Shown: positions 1 through 6,129 of the stretch, one piece after another | Layout of the letters: the number at the start of each line of letters is the position of its first letter | How positions within the stretch are numbered: the stretch's first letter is position 1 | Assembly: GCA_031549885.1 (NCBI GenBank) | Contig: JAVBPD010000135.1 | Location: forward strand, 1-7,372 | Length of the DNA stretch: 7,372 nt | Direction of reading: 5' to 3' | DNA from: WQUF01 sp031549885 | Lineage (GTDB): Bacteria; Bacillota; Clostridia; Clostridiales; Clostridiaceae | The notes under the pieces: generated by a model | Seen by the model: only the letters and a program-made list of their open reading frames with translations | Databases searched by the model: none | What the model was told of the DNA's origin: nothing | Position numbers and translations under genes: made by a program

Positions 1-199
1 AAAAAGCTTTAGCTCTATCAGATATATCATTTAATAAATCTTTATTTTGAATTACAGAAAAAGCCCAGGGTTGCGCATTCATAGCACTCGGTGCCTTAGC
101 GGAGGCATCCATTAAATTTTTAATTATTTCTTTATCAACAAATTTATCTTTAAATTTACGCACTGATCTTCTTCCATAAATAGCATCTTTTAACTCCAT
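1..199 (-). CDS. Nitroreductase family protein, N-terminal part (runs off the window)
   Basis: The first 66 residues of an FMN-dependent nitroreductase-fold flavoprotein, which in this family reduces nitro compounds, quinones or flavins with NAD(P)H in the cytoplasm. The start MELKDAIYGRRSVRKF carries the family's Arg-Arg-Ser-Val-Arg FMN phosphate-binding motif at residues 10-14. The second hallmark, APSAMNAQPWAF at about residues 36-47, is the Pro-Ser-x-x-Asn-x-Gln-Pro-Trp flavin-contacting segment. The ATG at 199 is well placed behind AAAGGAGA. The C-terminal part, including the remaining FMN and dimer contacts, lies outside the window, so the subfamily and substrate cannot be assigned. It is the last gene seen in a run of minus-strand genes, but it has its own promoter candidate and an inverted repeat just upstream, which suggests separate, possibly redox-responsive control (inference). 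Confidence 0.93.
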   Translation of the reverse strand, partial: MELKDAIYGRRSVRKFKDKFVDKEIIKNLMDASAKAPSAMNAQPWAFSVIQNKDLLNDISDRAKAF

Positions 200-216
200 A
201 ACAAAATCTCCTTTAA

Positions 217-237
217 AGACTATTTCACTAGTAGTCT
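217..237. promoter_or_regulatory. Inverted repeat over the nitroreductase -10/start point (operator candidate)
   Basis: A perfect 6-bp inverted repeat, AGACTA (217-222) and TAGTCT (232-237), with a 9-base spacer containing ACTAGT. It overlaps the predicted -10 box and transcription start of the nitroreductase promoter, the usual place for a repressor site. No regulator gene is adjacent, so the binding protein is unknown. It could instead form a small 5' leader hairpin. Confidence 0.35.
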
Positions 238-261
238 AACAAAGTAGATTTTTATTTTCAA
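233..261 (-). promoter_or_regulatory. Sigma-A-type promoter of the nitroreductase gene
   Basis: On the minus strand a -35 TTGAAA (256-261) is followed after exactly 17 bases by a -10-like TAGACT (233-238). Transcription would start near 226, leaving a leader of about 27 bases that contains the AAAGGAGA ribosome binding site. The -35 matches the consensus at 5 of 6 positions and the -10 at 4 of 6. The gap between degV and this gene is only 74 bases, so read-through from degV is also possible. Confidence 0.5.
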
Positions 262-273
262 TATATTTTAAAA

Positions 274-1146
274 TTATTGTTTTCTCTCTTCCCCATAAAA
301 TGCAATAGCTAAAGCATTTGGCCCTGTATGAGTCCCTATTACAGTTCTCACTTCATTAAATAAAATCTCTTTAGGAGAAAATTCTTTAACCTCATTTCTC
401 AATATCTCTGCATCTTCCTCACAATCACTATGAAGTATACAAACTACAGAATCCCTAATATCATATTGCTGTTTTTTAAATTTATCAGTAATTGTATGCA
501 TGGCTTTTTTTCTTCCCCTAACCTTTTCAACAGTAACTATTTTTCCTTCTTTATTTACTGTTAAAATTGGCTTAATGTTTAAGGTTTTGCCAATAATTGC
601 TTCAGCGCTTGATATTCGCCCTCCATTTTTTAAATAATCTAAATCATCAACCATAAACCAAACATTGAATTTTTGCAAATTATTTTTTAGCCAATTTACA
701 ATATCTTGAAAAGTTTGTCCATTTTCTTTTAATTTATAAGCCTCATATACTAAAAGACCTTGTTGCATTGTTGCAGAAAGCGAATCTATAACTTCAATTC
801 TTCCTTCTTTATATATTGGCAATAAATAATCTCTTGCAATTAAAGCGCTATTATATGTTCCACTTAACTGTGATGAAATGCAAATATAAATTACATCCTT
901 ATTTTGTTTTAATATATTCTCAAAAATATTTATATACACTGCTGGACTTATCATAGAAGTATGAGGTACAATCCCTTTTTTCATAGATTCATAAAAGCCT
1001 TTTAAATCCATATTATTTATCAAATTTTCCTTTATATCTTTACCATCAATAGTGCACTCAATTTCAGCTATTGGAATTTTATATTTTTGTATTATATCAA
1101 TTGGTATATCTGAATTAGAGTCCGTAACAATGACAAAATCCCTCAT
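274..1146 (-). CDS. DegV family fatty-acid-binding protein (FakB-like)
   Basis: A complete 290-residue DegV protein, the usual family length. DegV/FakB proteins bind a fatty acid and present it to the kinase FakA, giving acyl-phosphate for phospholipid synthesis. The visible hallmarks are TDSNSDIP at 8-15, PHTSMISP at 61-68 (the Thr-Ser that binds the fatty acid carboxylate), SSQLSGTYNSA at 91-101, DSLSATMQQG at 121-130, DDLDYLKNGGRIS at 167-179, LNIKPIL at 189-195, KVRGRKKA at 208-215 and GTHTGP near 271-276. The ATG at 1146 follows AAGGTAGGGA. No fakA is in the window, so assignment as a FakB partner rests on family knowledge. Clostridia often carry several DegV paralogues with different acyl preferences, and this sequence alone does not say which this is. 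It is flanked by a terminator-like hairpin upstream and by the nitroreductase gene downstream. Confidence 0.95.
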   Translation of the reverse strand: MRDFVIVTDSNSDIPIDIIQKYKIPIAEIECTIDGKDIKENLINNMDLKGFYESMKKGIVPHTSMISPAVYINIFENILKQNKDVIYICISSQLSGTYNSALIARDYLLPIYKEGRIEVIDSLSATMQQGLLVYEAYKLKENGQTFQDIVNWLKNNLQKFNVWFMVDDLDYLKNGGRISSAEAIIGKTLNIKPILTVNKEGKIVTVEKVRGRKKAMHTITDKFKKQQYDIRDSVVCILHSDCEEDAEILRNEVKEFSPKEILFNEVRTVIGTHTGPNALAIAFYGEERKQ

Positions 1147-1175
1147 TTTTATCCCTACCTTAATACATATTTATA

Positions 1176-1200
1176 AGTTTATGATTCTTCAAAATAAACT
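1176..1200. promoter_or_regulatory. Inverted repeat upstream of degV
   Basis: Perfect 7-bp arms AGTTTAT (1176-1182) and ATAAACT (1194-1200) separated by 11 bases, 30 bp before the degV start codon. On the minus strand the spacer contains TTGAAG, and a TATAAA lies just downstream of the repeat, so the repeat could overlap a weak promoter. In AT-rich DNA such a repeat can arise by chance. I see no regulator that would recognise it. Confidence 0.25.
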
Positions 1201-1230
1201 ATATTATTCTTTAAAATGAGAGATATTTAT

Positions 1231-1269
1231 AAAAGCATTGAAAAACTTTATAAAGATTTCAACGCTTTT
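1231..1269 (-). terminator. Terminator-like hairpin after the VOC gene
   Basis: Thirteen-base arms at 1231-1243 and 1257-1269 pair fully in the minus-strand RNA with one G-U pair. The loop holds a second small palindrome, CTTTATAAAG. The hairpin lies 35 bases past the VOC stop codon and just before the degV leader. The U-tract on the minus strand is short (UUUU AUAAAU). The plus-strand tract (TTTTTTATTTTT) is better, so the element may work in both directions. Confidence 0.6.
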
Positions 1270-1304
1270 TTATTTTTAAATTTTCTAATGCTTTTAGTAC
1301 TATA

Positions 1305-1730
1305 TTATATATACTCACTACTTTCATGAGAAAGTTGCCAAGTAATGCCGTATTTATCTGTTACCATTCCATAAAGCTTGCTCCAAAAAGTCTGCTGAAG
1401 TTCCATGCCAACTTCCCCACCTTCTTTAAGCTCATTAAACATTCTTCTTATTTCATCCATATCCTCAGCTCCAATAGTTGGACTAATATTGCTTCCAATA
1501 ATTGAAGGCATTGTAGTAGGATTATCACAGAACATAACAATACATCCACAAATAGGAATTTGAGCATAAAGTATTTTATCTTTATCTTCCTCTGAAACAG
1601 TAAAATTAGGATCCAAAGGCATTTCGCCATAGGTCATAAGGCGCTGAACTTCAGATTTAAAAACCTTTGCATAAAAATCTAAAGCTTCTCTACAATTTCC
1701 GTTAAAATTTATAAATAGACTAAATGACAT
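1305..1730 (-). CDS. VOC superfamily protein, PhnB/glyoxalase-like
   Basis: A 141-residue protein of the vicinal-oxygen-chelate fold, closest in pattern to the PhnB-like group (often labelled 3-demethylubiquinone-9 3-methyltransferase-like). Visible marks are the N-terminal INFNGNCREALDFYAKVF, which starts the first beta-alpha-beta module, and the C-terminal TFWSKLYGMVTDKYGITWQL, the group's conserved end. The substrate and reaction are unknown for most PhnB-like proteins, and members need not be enzymes. I place the start at the ATG at 1730 because AAGGGGTGG lies 5 bases before it. The reading frame stays open 11 codons further upstream, but that extension has no better ribosome site and does not fit the family N-terminus. 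The 67-residue coiled-coil gene lies 59 bases upstream, so the two may share the promoter near 2110. A hairpin follows the stop. Confidence 0.9.
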   Translation of the reverse strand: MSFSLFINFNGNCREALDFYAKVFKSEVQRLMTYGEMPLDPNFTVSEEDKDKILYAQIPICGCIVMFCDNPTTMPSIIGSNISPTIGAEDMDEIRRMFNELKEGGEVGMELQQTFWSKLYGMVTDKYGITWQLSHESSEYI

Positions 1731-1789
1731 ATTGACCACCCCTTCTAAATAACATGTCCACATTTTATTTAATTTGCTATTTGCAGTAA

Positions 1790-1993
1790 TTACTTTAGTG
1801 CTTTAACCTTAACAATTTCAATATTTAGTTTATCAATTTCATGTTTATGTACATCAGATCTATATATTAAAGCATTAAGGAGCTCAGCATGTTGCCTTTG
1901 TCCATCTTTAATGATTTCCATATCTGTTTGCATTTGTTTAATGTCTGTTTGAATTTCTTCTAACATTTGTAATATTTTTTCATCATTGTTCAC
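1790..1993 (-). CDS. Small coiled-coil protein of unknown function, GTG start
   Basis: A 67-residue, mostly helical protein. Residues 1-35 (MNNDEKILQMLEEIQTDIKQ and onward) have hydrophobic residues in heptad spacing with repeated Gln, Met and Thr-Asp blocks. Residues 45-67 form a second amphipathic stretch ending in lysines. It has no signal peptide, membrane segment or cysteine. Short proteins of this type are common in clostridia and none that I recognise has a defined role. The start codon is GTG at 1993, preceded by GGAAGGGA about 10 bases upstream. It sits about 100 bases downstream of a near-consensus promoter, with a long hairpin in the leader, and is followed by the VOC gene. Codon use resembles its neighbours, and the start signals support a real gene. 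Confidence 0.75.
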   Translation of the reverse strand: MNNDEKILQMLEEIQTDIKQMQTDMEIIKDGQRQHAELLNALIYRSDVHKHEIDKLNIEIVKVKALK

Positions 1994-2021
1994 ATTTATA
2001 CATTCCCTTCCATAAATTTAT

Positions 2022-2064
2022 TATAAATATAGGCATTCATTTTTTATGAATGTCTATATTTATA
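2022..2064 (-). terminator. 19-bp hairpin after clpB and in the leader of the 67-residue gene
   Basis: Arms at 2022-2040 and 2046-2064 form 19 pairs, 18 Watson-Crick and one G-T, around a 5-base TTTTT loop. It is the only strong hairpin downstream of clpB, so it is the likely clpB terminator. The bases after the stem on the minus strand are ATAAATTTATGG, which is a poor U-tract. It also lies between the promoter at 2103-2131 and the GTG start at 1993, so it would sit in the small gene's 5' leader and may act as an attenuator or RNA stabiliser. Confidence 0.5.
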
Positions 2065-2102
2065 TATTTAATTTAATATCTAATTTTTTCCTTTTTAAAT
2101 AC

Positions 2103-2131
2103 ATTATATTTAAAAGCACCATTTTTTTCAA
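2103..2131 (-). promoter_or_regulatory. Near-consensus sigma-A promoter between clpB and the 67-residue gene
   Basis: On the minus strand, TTGAAA (2126-2131), a 17-base spacer and a perfect TATAAT (2103-2108). The expected start near 2096 gives a leader of about 100 bases before the GTG at 1993. This is the best promoter match in the window, and it would separate the small gene and VOC gene from clpB. Confidence 0.7.
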
Positions 2132-2147
2132 TCTTAAAATACTTAAA

Positions 2148-4742
2148 TTAACTAACTATTAATTCACCATTTTTCTCATCAATAACTATTTCTTCGCCTG
2201 GCAAAATATCTCCTTTTATTATAGCTCTACCTATTAAAGTTTCAATTTTGCTTTGAATAAACCTTTTAAGAGGCCTTGCTCCAAATACTGAATCATAAGC
2301 ATTATCTAAAATAAATTGTTTAGCTTCATCAGTTAATTTTAAAGTAAACTGCTGAGATTCTAGCCTCTTAGATAAATTTTGAATAAGTATATCTATAATC
2401 TTGAAAACTTCATTTCTCATAAGTGGTTTAAAGAACACAATTTCGTCTAATCTGTTTAAAAATTCTGGTCTAAAATGCTGCTTTAAAAGGCTGTCAATGG
2501 CAAATTTTATATCCTCTTTAATTTGACCATCATCAAGTATGCCATTGAGCAAAAATTCAGATCCAATATTAGACGTTAATATTATTATTGTGTTTTTAAA
2601 ATCTACTGTTTTACCGTGAGAATCAGTAATTCTTCCATCATCTAAAACTTGAAGGAGAACATTAAACACATCATGATGAGCTTTTTCAATTTCATCAAAT
2701 AAAACCACAGAATAAGGTCTTCTCCTCACAGCTTCAGTTAATTGCCCACCTTCTTCATATCCAACATATCCAGGAGGAGCTCCAATAAGCCTTGACACAG
2801 AATACTTTTCCATATATTCAGACATATCAATTCTCACCATATTGTGTTCATCATCAAATAAATATTCAGATAAAGTTTTAGCAAGTTCTGTTTTACCCAC
2901 TCCAGTAGGTCCTAAAAATAAAAATGAACCAATTGGCCTATTAGGATCGGCAATCCCAGCCCTTGATCTAATAATAGCCTCACATACCTTTTCAACAGCT
3001 TCATCCTGGCCTACTACTCTTTTATGAAGCTCCTTATCTAAATTTAAAATCTTCTCACGCTCTCCTTCAAGAAGCTTTGTTATAGGAATTCCTGTCCATC
3101 TAGCTATGATCTTTGCTATTTCCTCATCAGTAACTTTATCTCTTAAAAGAGTGCGCTTTCCAGCACTTCCTTCAGTTCTCTCTGCTTCTTTTAGCTCTTT
3201 TTCAAGCTCTGGAAGCTTCCCATATCTTAATTCTGCTAGTTTCTCAAGATCATATTTCCTTTCTGCCTCTTCAATTTGGGCATTTACTCTTTCTATTTGC
3301 TCTTTTACCTTTTGAATAGAAGATATGCTGTTTTTCTCAAGCTCCCATTGAGCCTTCATAGCATTAAATTCATCTCTAAGTTCTGCTAAATCCTTCCTAG
3401 TTTTAGCTAAATTCTCTTTAGATGCGCTATCTGTTTCCCTCTTTAAAGCTGCTTCTTTAATTTCAAATTGCATAATCTTTCTTGAAATATCATCAAGCTC
3501 TGTAGGCATAGAATCAATTTCAGTTCTAATCATTGCGCAAGCTTCATCAACTAAATCAATAGCCTTATCAGGCAAAAATCTATCTGAAATATATCTGTGA
3601 GACAAAACTGCAGCAGATATTAAAGCTCCATCTGTTATTTGAACTCCATGAAATACCTCATATCTTTCCTTTAAGCCTCTAAGTATAGTTATAGTATCTT
3701 CCACAGATGGCTCATTTGCAAAAACTGGCTGAAATCTTCTTTCAAGAGCCGCATCTTTTTCAATATATTGCCTATATTCATCAAGGGTTGTTGCTCCAAT
3801 GCAGTGAAGCTCTCCTCTTGCAAGCATAGGTTTTAATAAATTTCCAGCATCCATAGCTCCTTCTGTTTTACCAGCTCCAACTATTGTGTGAATTTCATCT
3901 ATAAAAAGTATTATTTTTCCTTCACTTTGCTTTATTTCATTTAAAACTGCTTTTAACCTTTCCTCAAACTCACCTCTATACTTTGCACCAGCGATTAATG
4001 CGCCCATATCAAGAGCAAAAATTGTCTTATCCTTTAAACCCTCTGGCACATCGCCTTTAACAATTCGTATTGCAAGCCCTTCCACTATGGCTGTCTTCCC
4101 TACTCCAGGTTCTCCAATTAAGCAAGGGTTATTTTTAGTTTTTCTTGATAAAATCCTTATGACATTTCTTATTTCTTCATCTCGGCCAATTACAGGATCC
4201 TGCTTTTGCTTTCTAACTCTCTCTAATAAATCATATCCATATTTAGTGAGAGCTTCATATGTCTCCTCAGGGTTGTCATTTGTTACTTTAGTATTTGCTC
4301 TTACAGATTTTAAGGCGCTTAAAAATTTAGCCTTATCTATATTAATTTTGTTAAATATATCTTTTAAATTAGGTGTTAATTTGTCAAAGAAAGCCAAAAA
4401 TATATGTTCAGTTGACACATACTCATCCTTTAAATTTTTACTTTGCTTTTCAGCATCCACTAATATTTTATCTACAGCTTGGGATATATATATTTTATCT
4501 GCTTCCCTACCTGACCCCGTCACCCTTGGCATATTTGAAATATAATTATCAACAATAGATAAAGCATTATCTGGATCAATTTCCATTTTTTCAAATAACC
4601 TTGGTATTAAACCATTATCTTGATCTAAAAGGGCATATAACAAATGTTCAGGCTCAATTTGCATATTTTCATTTTCTATAGCTATTTTTTGTGCAACTGA
4701 AATAGCTTCTAAAGATTTTTGAGTAAACCTTTTTGTATCCAT
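2148..4742 (-). CDS. clpB: ATP-dependent disaggregase ClpB (Hsp100)
   Basis: A complete 864-residue ClpB, the cytoplasmic hexameric AAA+ chaperone that works with DnaK to pull proteins out of aggregates. In order it has the Clp N-domain (about 1-145) and a first AAA+ module with Walker A GEPGVGKT 210-217, pore loop KYRGEFEERL 254-263, Walker B IDE 281-283, GATT sensor 316-319 and arginine fingers in ALERRFQPV 332-340. The long coiled-coil middle domain that distinguishes ClpB from ClpA and ClpC spans about 410-525. The second AAA+ module has Walker A GPTGVGKT 611-618, pore loop GAPPGYVGYEEGGQ 654-667, Walker B FDE 682-684 and sensor-2 GARPLKR 821-827. There is no ClpP-binding Ile/Leu-Gly-Phe/Leu tripeptide. 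Both ATPase sites look intact. No CIRCE or CtsR-type site is visible upstream. The ribbon-helix-helix gene ends 30 bases before the start, which suggests one operon. Confidence 0.99.
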   Translation of the reverse strand: MDTKRFTQKSLEAISVAQKIAIENENMQIEPEHLLYALLDQDNGLIPRLFEKMEIDPDNALSIVDNYISNMPRVTGSGREADKIYISQAVDKILVDAEKQSKNLKDEYVSTEHIFLAFFDKLTPNLKDIFNKINIDKAKFLSALKSVRANTKVTNDNPEETYEALTKYGYDLLERVRKQKQDPVIGRDEEIRNVIRILSRKTKNNPCLIGEPGVGKTAIVEGLAIRIVKGDVPEGLKDKTIFALDMGALIAGAKYRGEFEERLKAVLNEIKQSEGKIILFIDEIHTIVGAGKTEGAMDAGNLLKPMLARGELHCIGATTLDEYRQYIEKDAALERRFQPVFANEPSVEDTITILRGLKERYEVFHGVQITDGALISAAVLSHRYISDRFLPDKAIDLVDEACAMIRTEIDSMPTELDDISRKIMQFEIKEAALKRETDSASKENLAKTRKDLAELRDEFNAMKAQWELEKNSISSIQKVKEQIERVNAQIEEAERKYDLEKLAELRYGKLPELEKELKEAERTEGSAGKRTLLRDKVTDEEIAKIIARWTGIPITKLLEGEREKILNLDKELHKRVVGQDEAVEKVCEAIIRSRAGIADPNRPIGSFLFLGPTGVGKTELAKTLSEYLFDDEHNMVRIDMSEYMEKYSVSRLIGAPPGYVGYEEGGQLTEAVRRRPYSVVLFDEIEKAHHDVFNVLLQVLDDGRITDSHGKTVDFKNTIIILTSNIGSEFLLNGILDDGQIKEDIKFAIDSLLKQHFRPEFLNRLDEIVFFKPLMRNEVFKIIDILIQNLSKRLESQQFTLKLTDEAKQFILDNAYDSVFGARPLKRFIQSKIETLIGRAIIKGDILPGEEIVIDEKNGELIVS

Positions 4743-4750
4743 AAATTCAT

Positions 4751-4760
4751 TTTGCCTCCG
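4751..4760 (-). promoter_or_regulatory. clpB ribosome binding site with unusual spacing
   Basis: The GGAGG (minus strand, 4755-4759) stands 12 bases before the clpB ATG at 4742, longer than the usual 5-9. An out-of-frame ATG at 4750 stands only 4 bases away and would open a 13-codon reading frame ending at 4709 inside clpB. No other in-frame start fits the ClpB N-terminus MDTKRFTQKS, so the ATG at 4742 is kept. The spacing and competing ATG may lower or modulate clpB initiation (inference). Confidence 0.5.
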
Positions 4761-4772
4761 TCTAATATTTTT

Positions 4773-5429
4773 TTATAAAACTATTGCTTTATTGATATAA
4801 TCAATATATATCTTTTCTACTTTTTTAGCATCAAACTCTATGTTATTTAAGTAAAGCTTTAACAATTCATCTAACTCTCTTATATAGTCGCATATGCCTT
4901 TGCTTAATATTTCATTTGTAACAGGTGATAAATCTTTAGGAATCATTAATATACGGCTAAACCTTCCGCTTTCAACCTCATATTTAATGCTATTTTTAGG
5001 AAAATACTTATGAATATAGTGAGTTTCAAGTGAAATCCAAATATCTATAAAATTGTTAAATCTTGATAAAGCATGCATGTCATAAGTTCTATAAATAAGC
5101 TTTAATTTCCCTACTCTTGCATCATTTTTATTAAATACTTCAACAGAATATTTAAGCGCTGGGCGATATTCATGTTCAATAGGGCTTTTTACGTTAATAA
5201 TACAATCTGTTAAATTTGAATCAACTCTAAAAATACTGCTGCTATTCATGTTTAATTCAATCATATCGAAGACTTCTTTTAAGTTCATCTGCGGTATCTT
5301 AATGGAAAGATAATCAGCTAAAATTTCATTAAGCATAGATGAGCGGTCGACTTCTTTTTTAAATGCAAGTTTATCAATTTCATCTATAATTTCACTAGAA
5401 AGCATTATGCTATATAAACTTTGTCTCAT
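4773..5429 (-). CDS. Ribbon-helix-helix (CopG/Arc-like) domain protein of unknown function
   Basis: A 218-residue protein whose first 45 residues fit a ribbon-helix-helix DNA-binding domain: a short strand (residues 3-9, RQSLYSIML region), then helices at about 11-24 (SEIIDEIDKLAF) and 28-42 (DRSSMLNEILADYLS). The remaining 170 residues match no family I recognise. They alternate predicted strands and helices, include PALKYSVEVFNKNDARVGKL, and end in a helical stretch rich in Leu and Lys. It has no membrane segment. I chose the ATG at 5429, behind AAGGAG with a 12-base gap, because it begins directly at the predicted domain. A TTG at 5456 behind AAAGGA would add nine residues and cannot be excluded. 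It sits directly upstream of clpB with a 30-base gap, so it may be co-transcribed with, and perhaps regulate, clpB. That role is inference from position and fold only. Confidence 0.8.
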   Translation of the reverse strand: MRQSLYSIMLSSEIIDEIDKLAFKKEVDRSSMLNEILADYLSIKIPQMNLKEVFDMIELNMNSSSIFRVDSNLTDCIINVKSPIEHEYRPALKYSVEVFNKNDARVGKLKLIYRTYDMHALSRFNNFIDIWISLETHYIHKYFPKNSIKYEVESGRFSRILMIPKDLSPVTNEILSKGICDYIRELDELLKLYLNNIEFDAKKVEKIYIDYINKAIVL

Positions 5430-5545
5430 ATATAAAACACACTCCTTTTTAAGCAATATTTCCTTTATATCTATATTTTACTCTTAATTTAGGATTTGTA
5501 ATTAATTTTTTGTTAAAAGATATTATGATCAAAAATATAAAAAAT

Positions 5546-5576
5546 ATAGACTATCCCTTGATTCAGGATAGTCTAT
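5546..5576 (-). terminator. Intrinsic terminator of the permease-GPx transcript
   Basis: A perfect 11-bp stem (5546-5556 with 5566-5576; minus-strand arm ATAGACTATCC) with a 9-base loop lies 7 bases past the GPx stop. On the minus strand it is followed directly by a U-rich tract (ATTTTTTATATTTTT). This is the best intrinsic terminator in the window, and it separates the GPx unit from the ribbon-helix-helix/clpB unit. Confidence 0.9.
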
Positions 5577-5582
5577 GTTAAA

Positions 5583-6116
5583 TTAAAGAAGTTTTTCAAT
5601 ATACGGTTCAATATCTTCTGGTTTTTTAATTGGAGCAAATCTTTCCACTACTTTTCCATCTCTACCTATTAAAAATTTAGTGAAATTCCACTTTATCTCA
5701 CTTCCAATAAATTTTTGGCTAAGCTTTTCTAATTTATCTCTAAATTTTAAATTCTCTTCATCTAAAAGCTCATTTGATGCTTCTTTTTTAAGATATACAT
5801 ATAAAGGATCAGCATTTTTTCCATTTACATCTATCTTTTTAAACCTTTTATATGTTGTTCCATATGAAACTTCACAAAAGGATTGAATTTCAGGATCTGT
5901 ACCTGGTGCCTGATTTAAAAACTGATTGCATGGAAAATCTAAAATTTCAAATCCTCTTTCATTATATTTTTCATATAACTTTTGCAGTGATCCATACTGC
6001 GGAGTAAATCCTCACTTTGTAGCAGTATTTACAATCAAAAGAACCTTTCCCTTATAATAACTTAAGGAAACATCATTTCCTTCATTATCCTTTACTGTAA
6101 AATCATATATGCTCAT
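5583..6116 (-). CDS. Selenocysteine-containing glutathione peroxidase (in-frame UGA at codon 35)
   Basis: Read through one in-frame TGA (6012-6014), this gives a 177-residue glutathione peroxidase-fold protein that reduces hydroperoxides in the cytoplasm. The TGA is codon 35 in VNTATK-U-GFTPQY, exactly where the family has its peroxidatic Cys or Sec. The rest of the catalytic tetrad is present: Gln65 in ILDFPCNQF, and Trp143 and Asn144 in KWNFTKF. Cys64 and Cys81 (SFCEVSYGTTY) match the extra cysteines of thioredoxin-dependent members, with Cys81 at the resolving position. Most clostridia lack glutathione, so thioredoxin is the likelier reductant (inference). A charged helical insert lies at about 112-137. 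The ATG at 6116 follows AAAAGGAGG at ideal spacing, and both sides of the TGA keep one uninterrupted frame. A SECIS-like hairpin follows the TGA. It starts 13 bases after the permease stop. A TGT-to-TGA error or a dead gene is the alternative. Ordinary ORF finding misses it. Confidence 0.9.
5978..6014 (-). promoter_or_regulatory. Bacterial-type SECIS element after the GPx UGA
   Basis: Counting from the U of UGA (6014), GCAGT at +15 to +19 and ACTGC at +27 to +31 form a perfect 5-bp upper stem (5996-6000 with 5984-5988) around the 7-base loop ATGGATC, which has two adjacent Gs. A lower ACT/AGT pairing (6003-6005 with 5978-5980) can extend it across small internal bulges. Distance, apical position and loop guanines match what SelB recognises in bacterial selenoprotein mRNAs. 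The whole element is coding sequence. Confidence 0.7.
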
Positions 6117-6129
6117 CTTTTTCCTCCTT

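Noticed and set aside
1448..1630. Minus-strand 60-codon frame inside the VOC gene
   Set aside because: It is an out-of-frame shadow of the VOC coding sequence with no ribosome site, and its composition is typical of a shifted frame.
2842..4558. Four plus-strand open frames of 61-152 codons inside clpB
   Set aside because: They are antisense shadows of a clearly conserved ClpB reading frame, rich in Ser, Leu and Phe, with no family pattern.
4743..4772. CIRCE or CtsR heat-shock operator before clpB
   Set aside because: Neither the TTAGCACTC inverted repeat nor a GGTCAAA-type direct repeat is present here or before the upstream gene.
5680..5886. Plus-strand open frame of 68 codons opposite gpx
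   Set aside because: It lies fully antisense to conserved GPx sequence, has no credible family pattern, and is explained by the complement of the coding strand.
6012..6014. TGA as a nonsense mutation making gpx a pseudogene
   Set aside because: It falls exactly on the catalytic Sec/Cys codon, the frame is otherwise intact, and a SECIS-like hairpin follows. A decay mutation would rarely land there. A sequencing error cannot be fully excluded.
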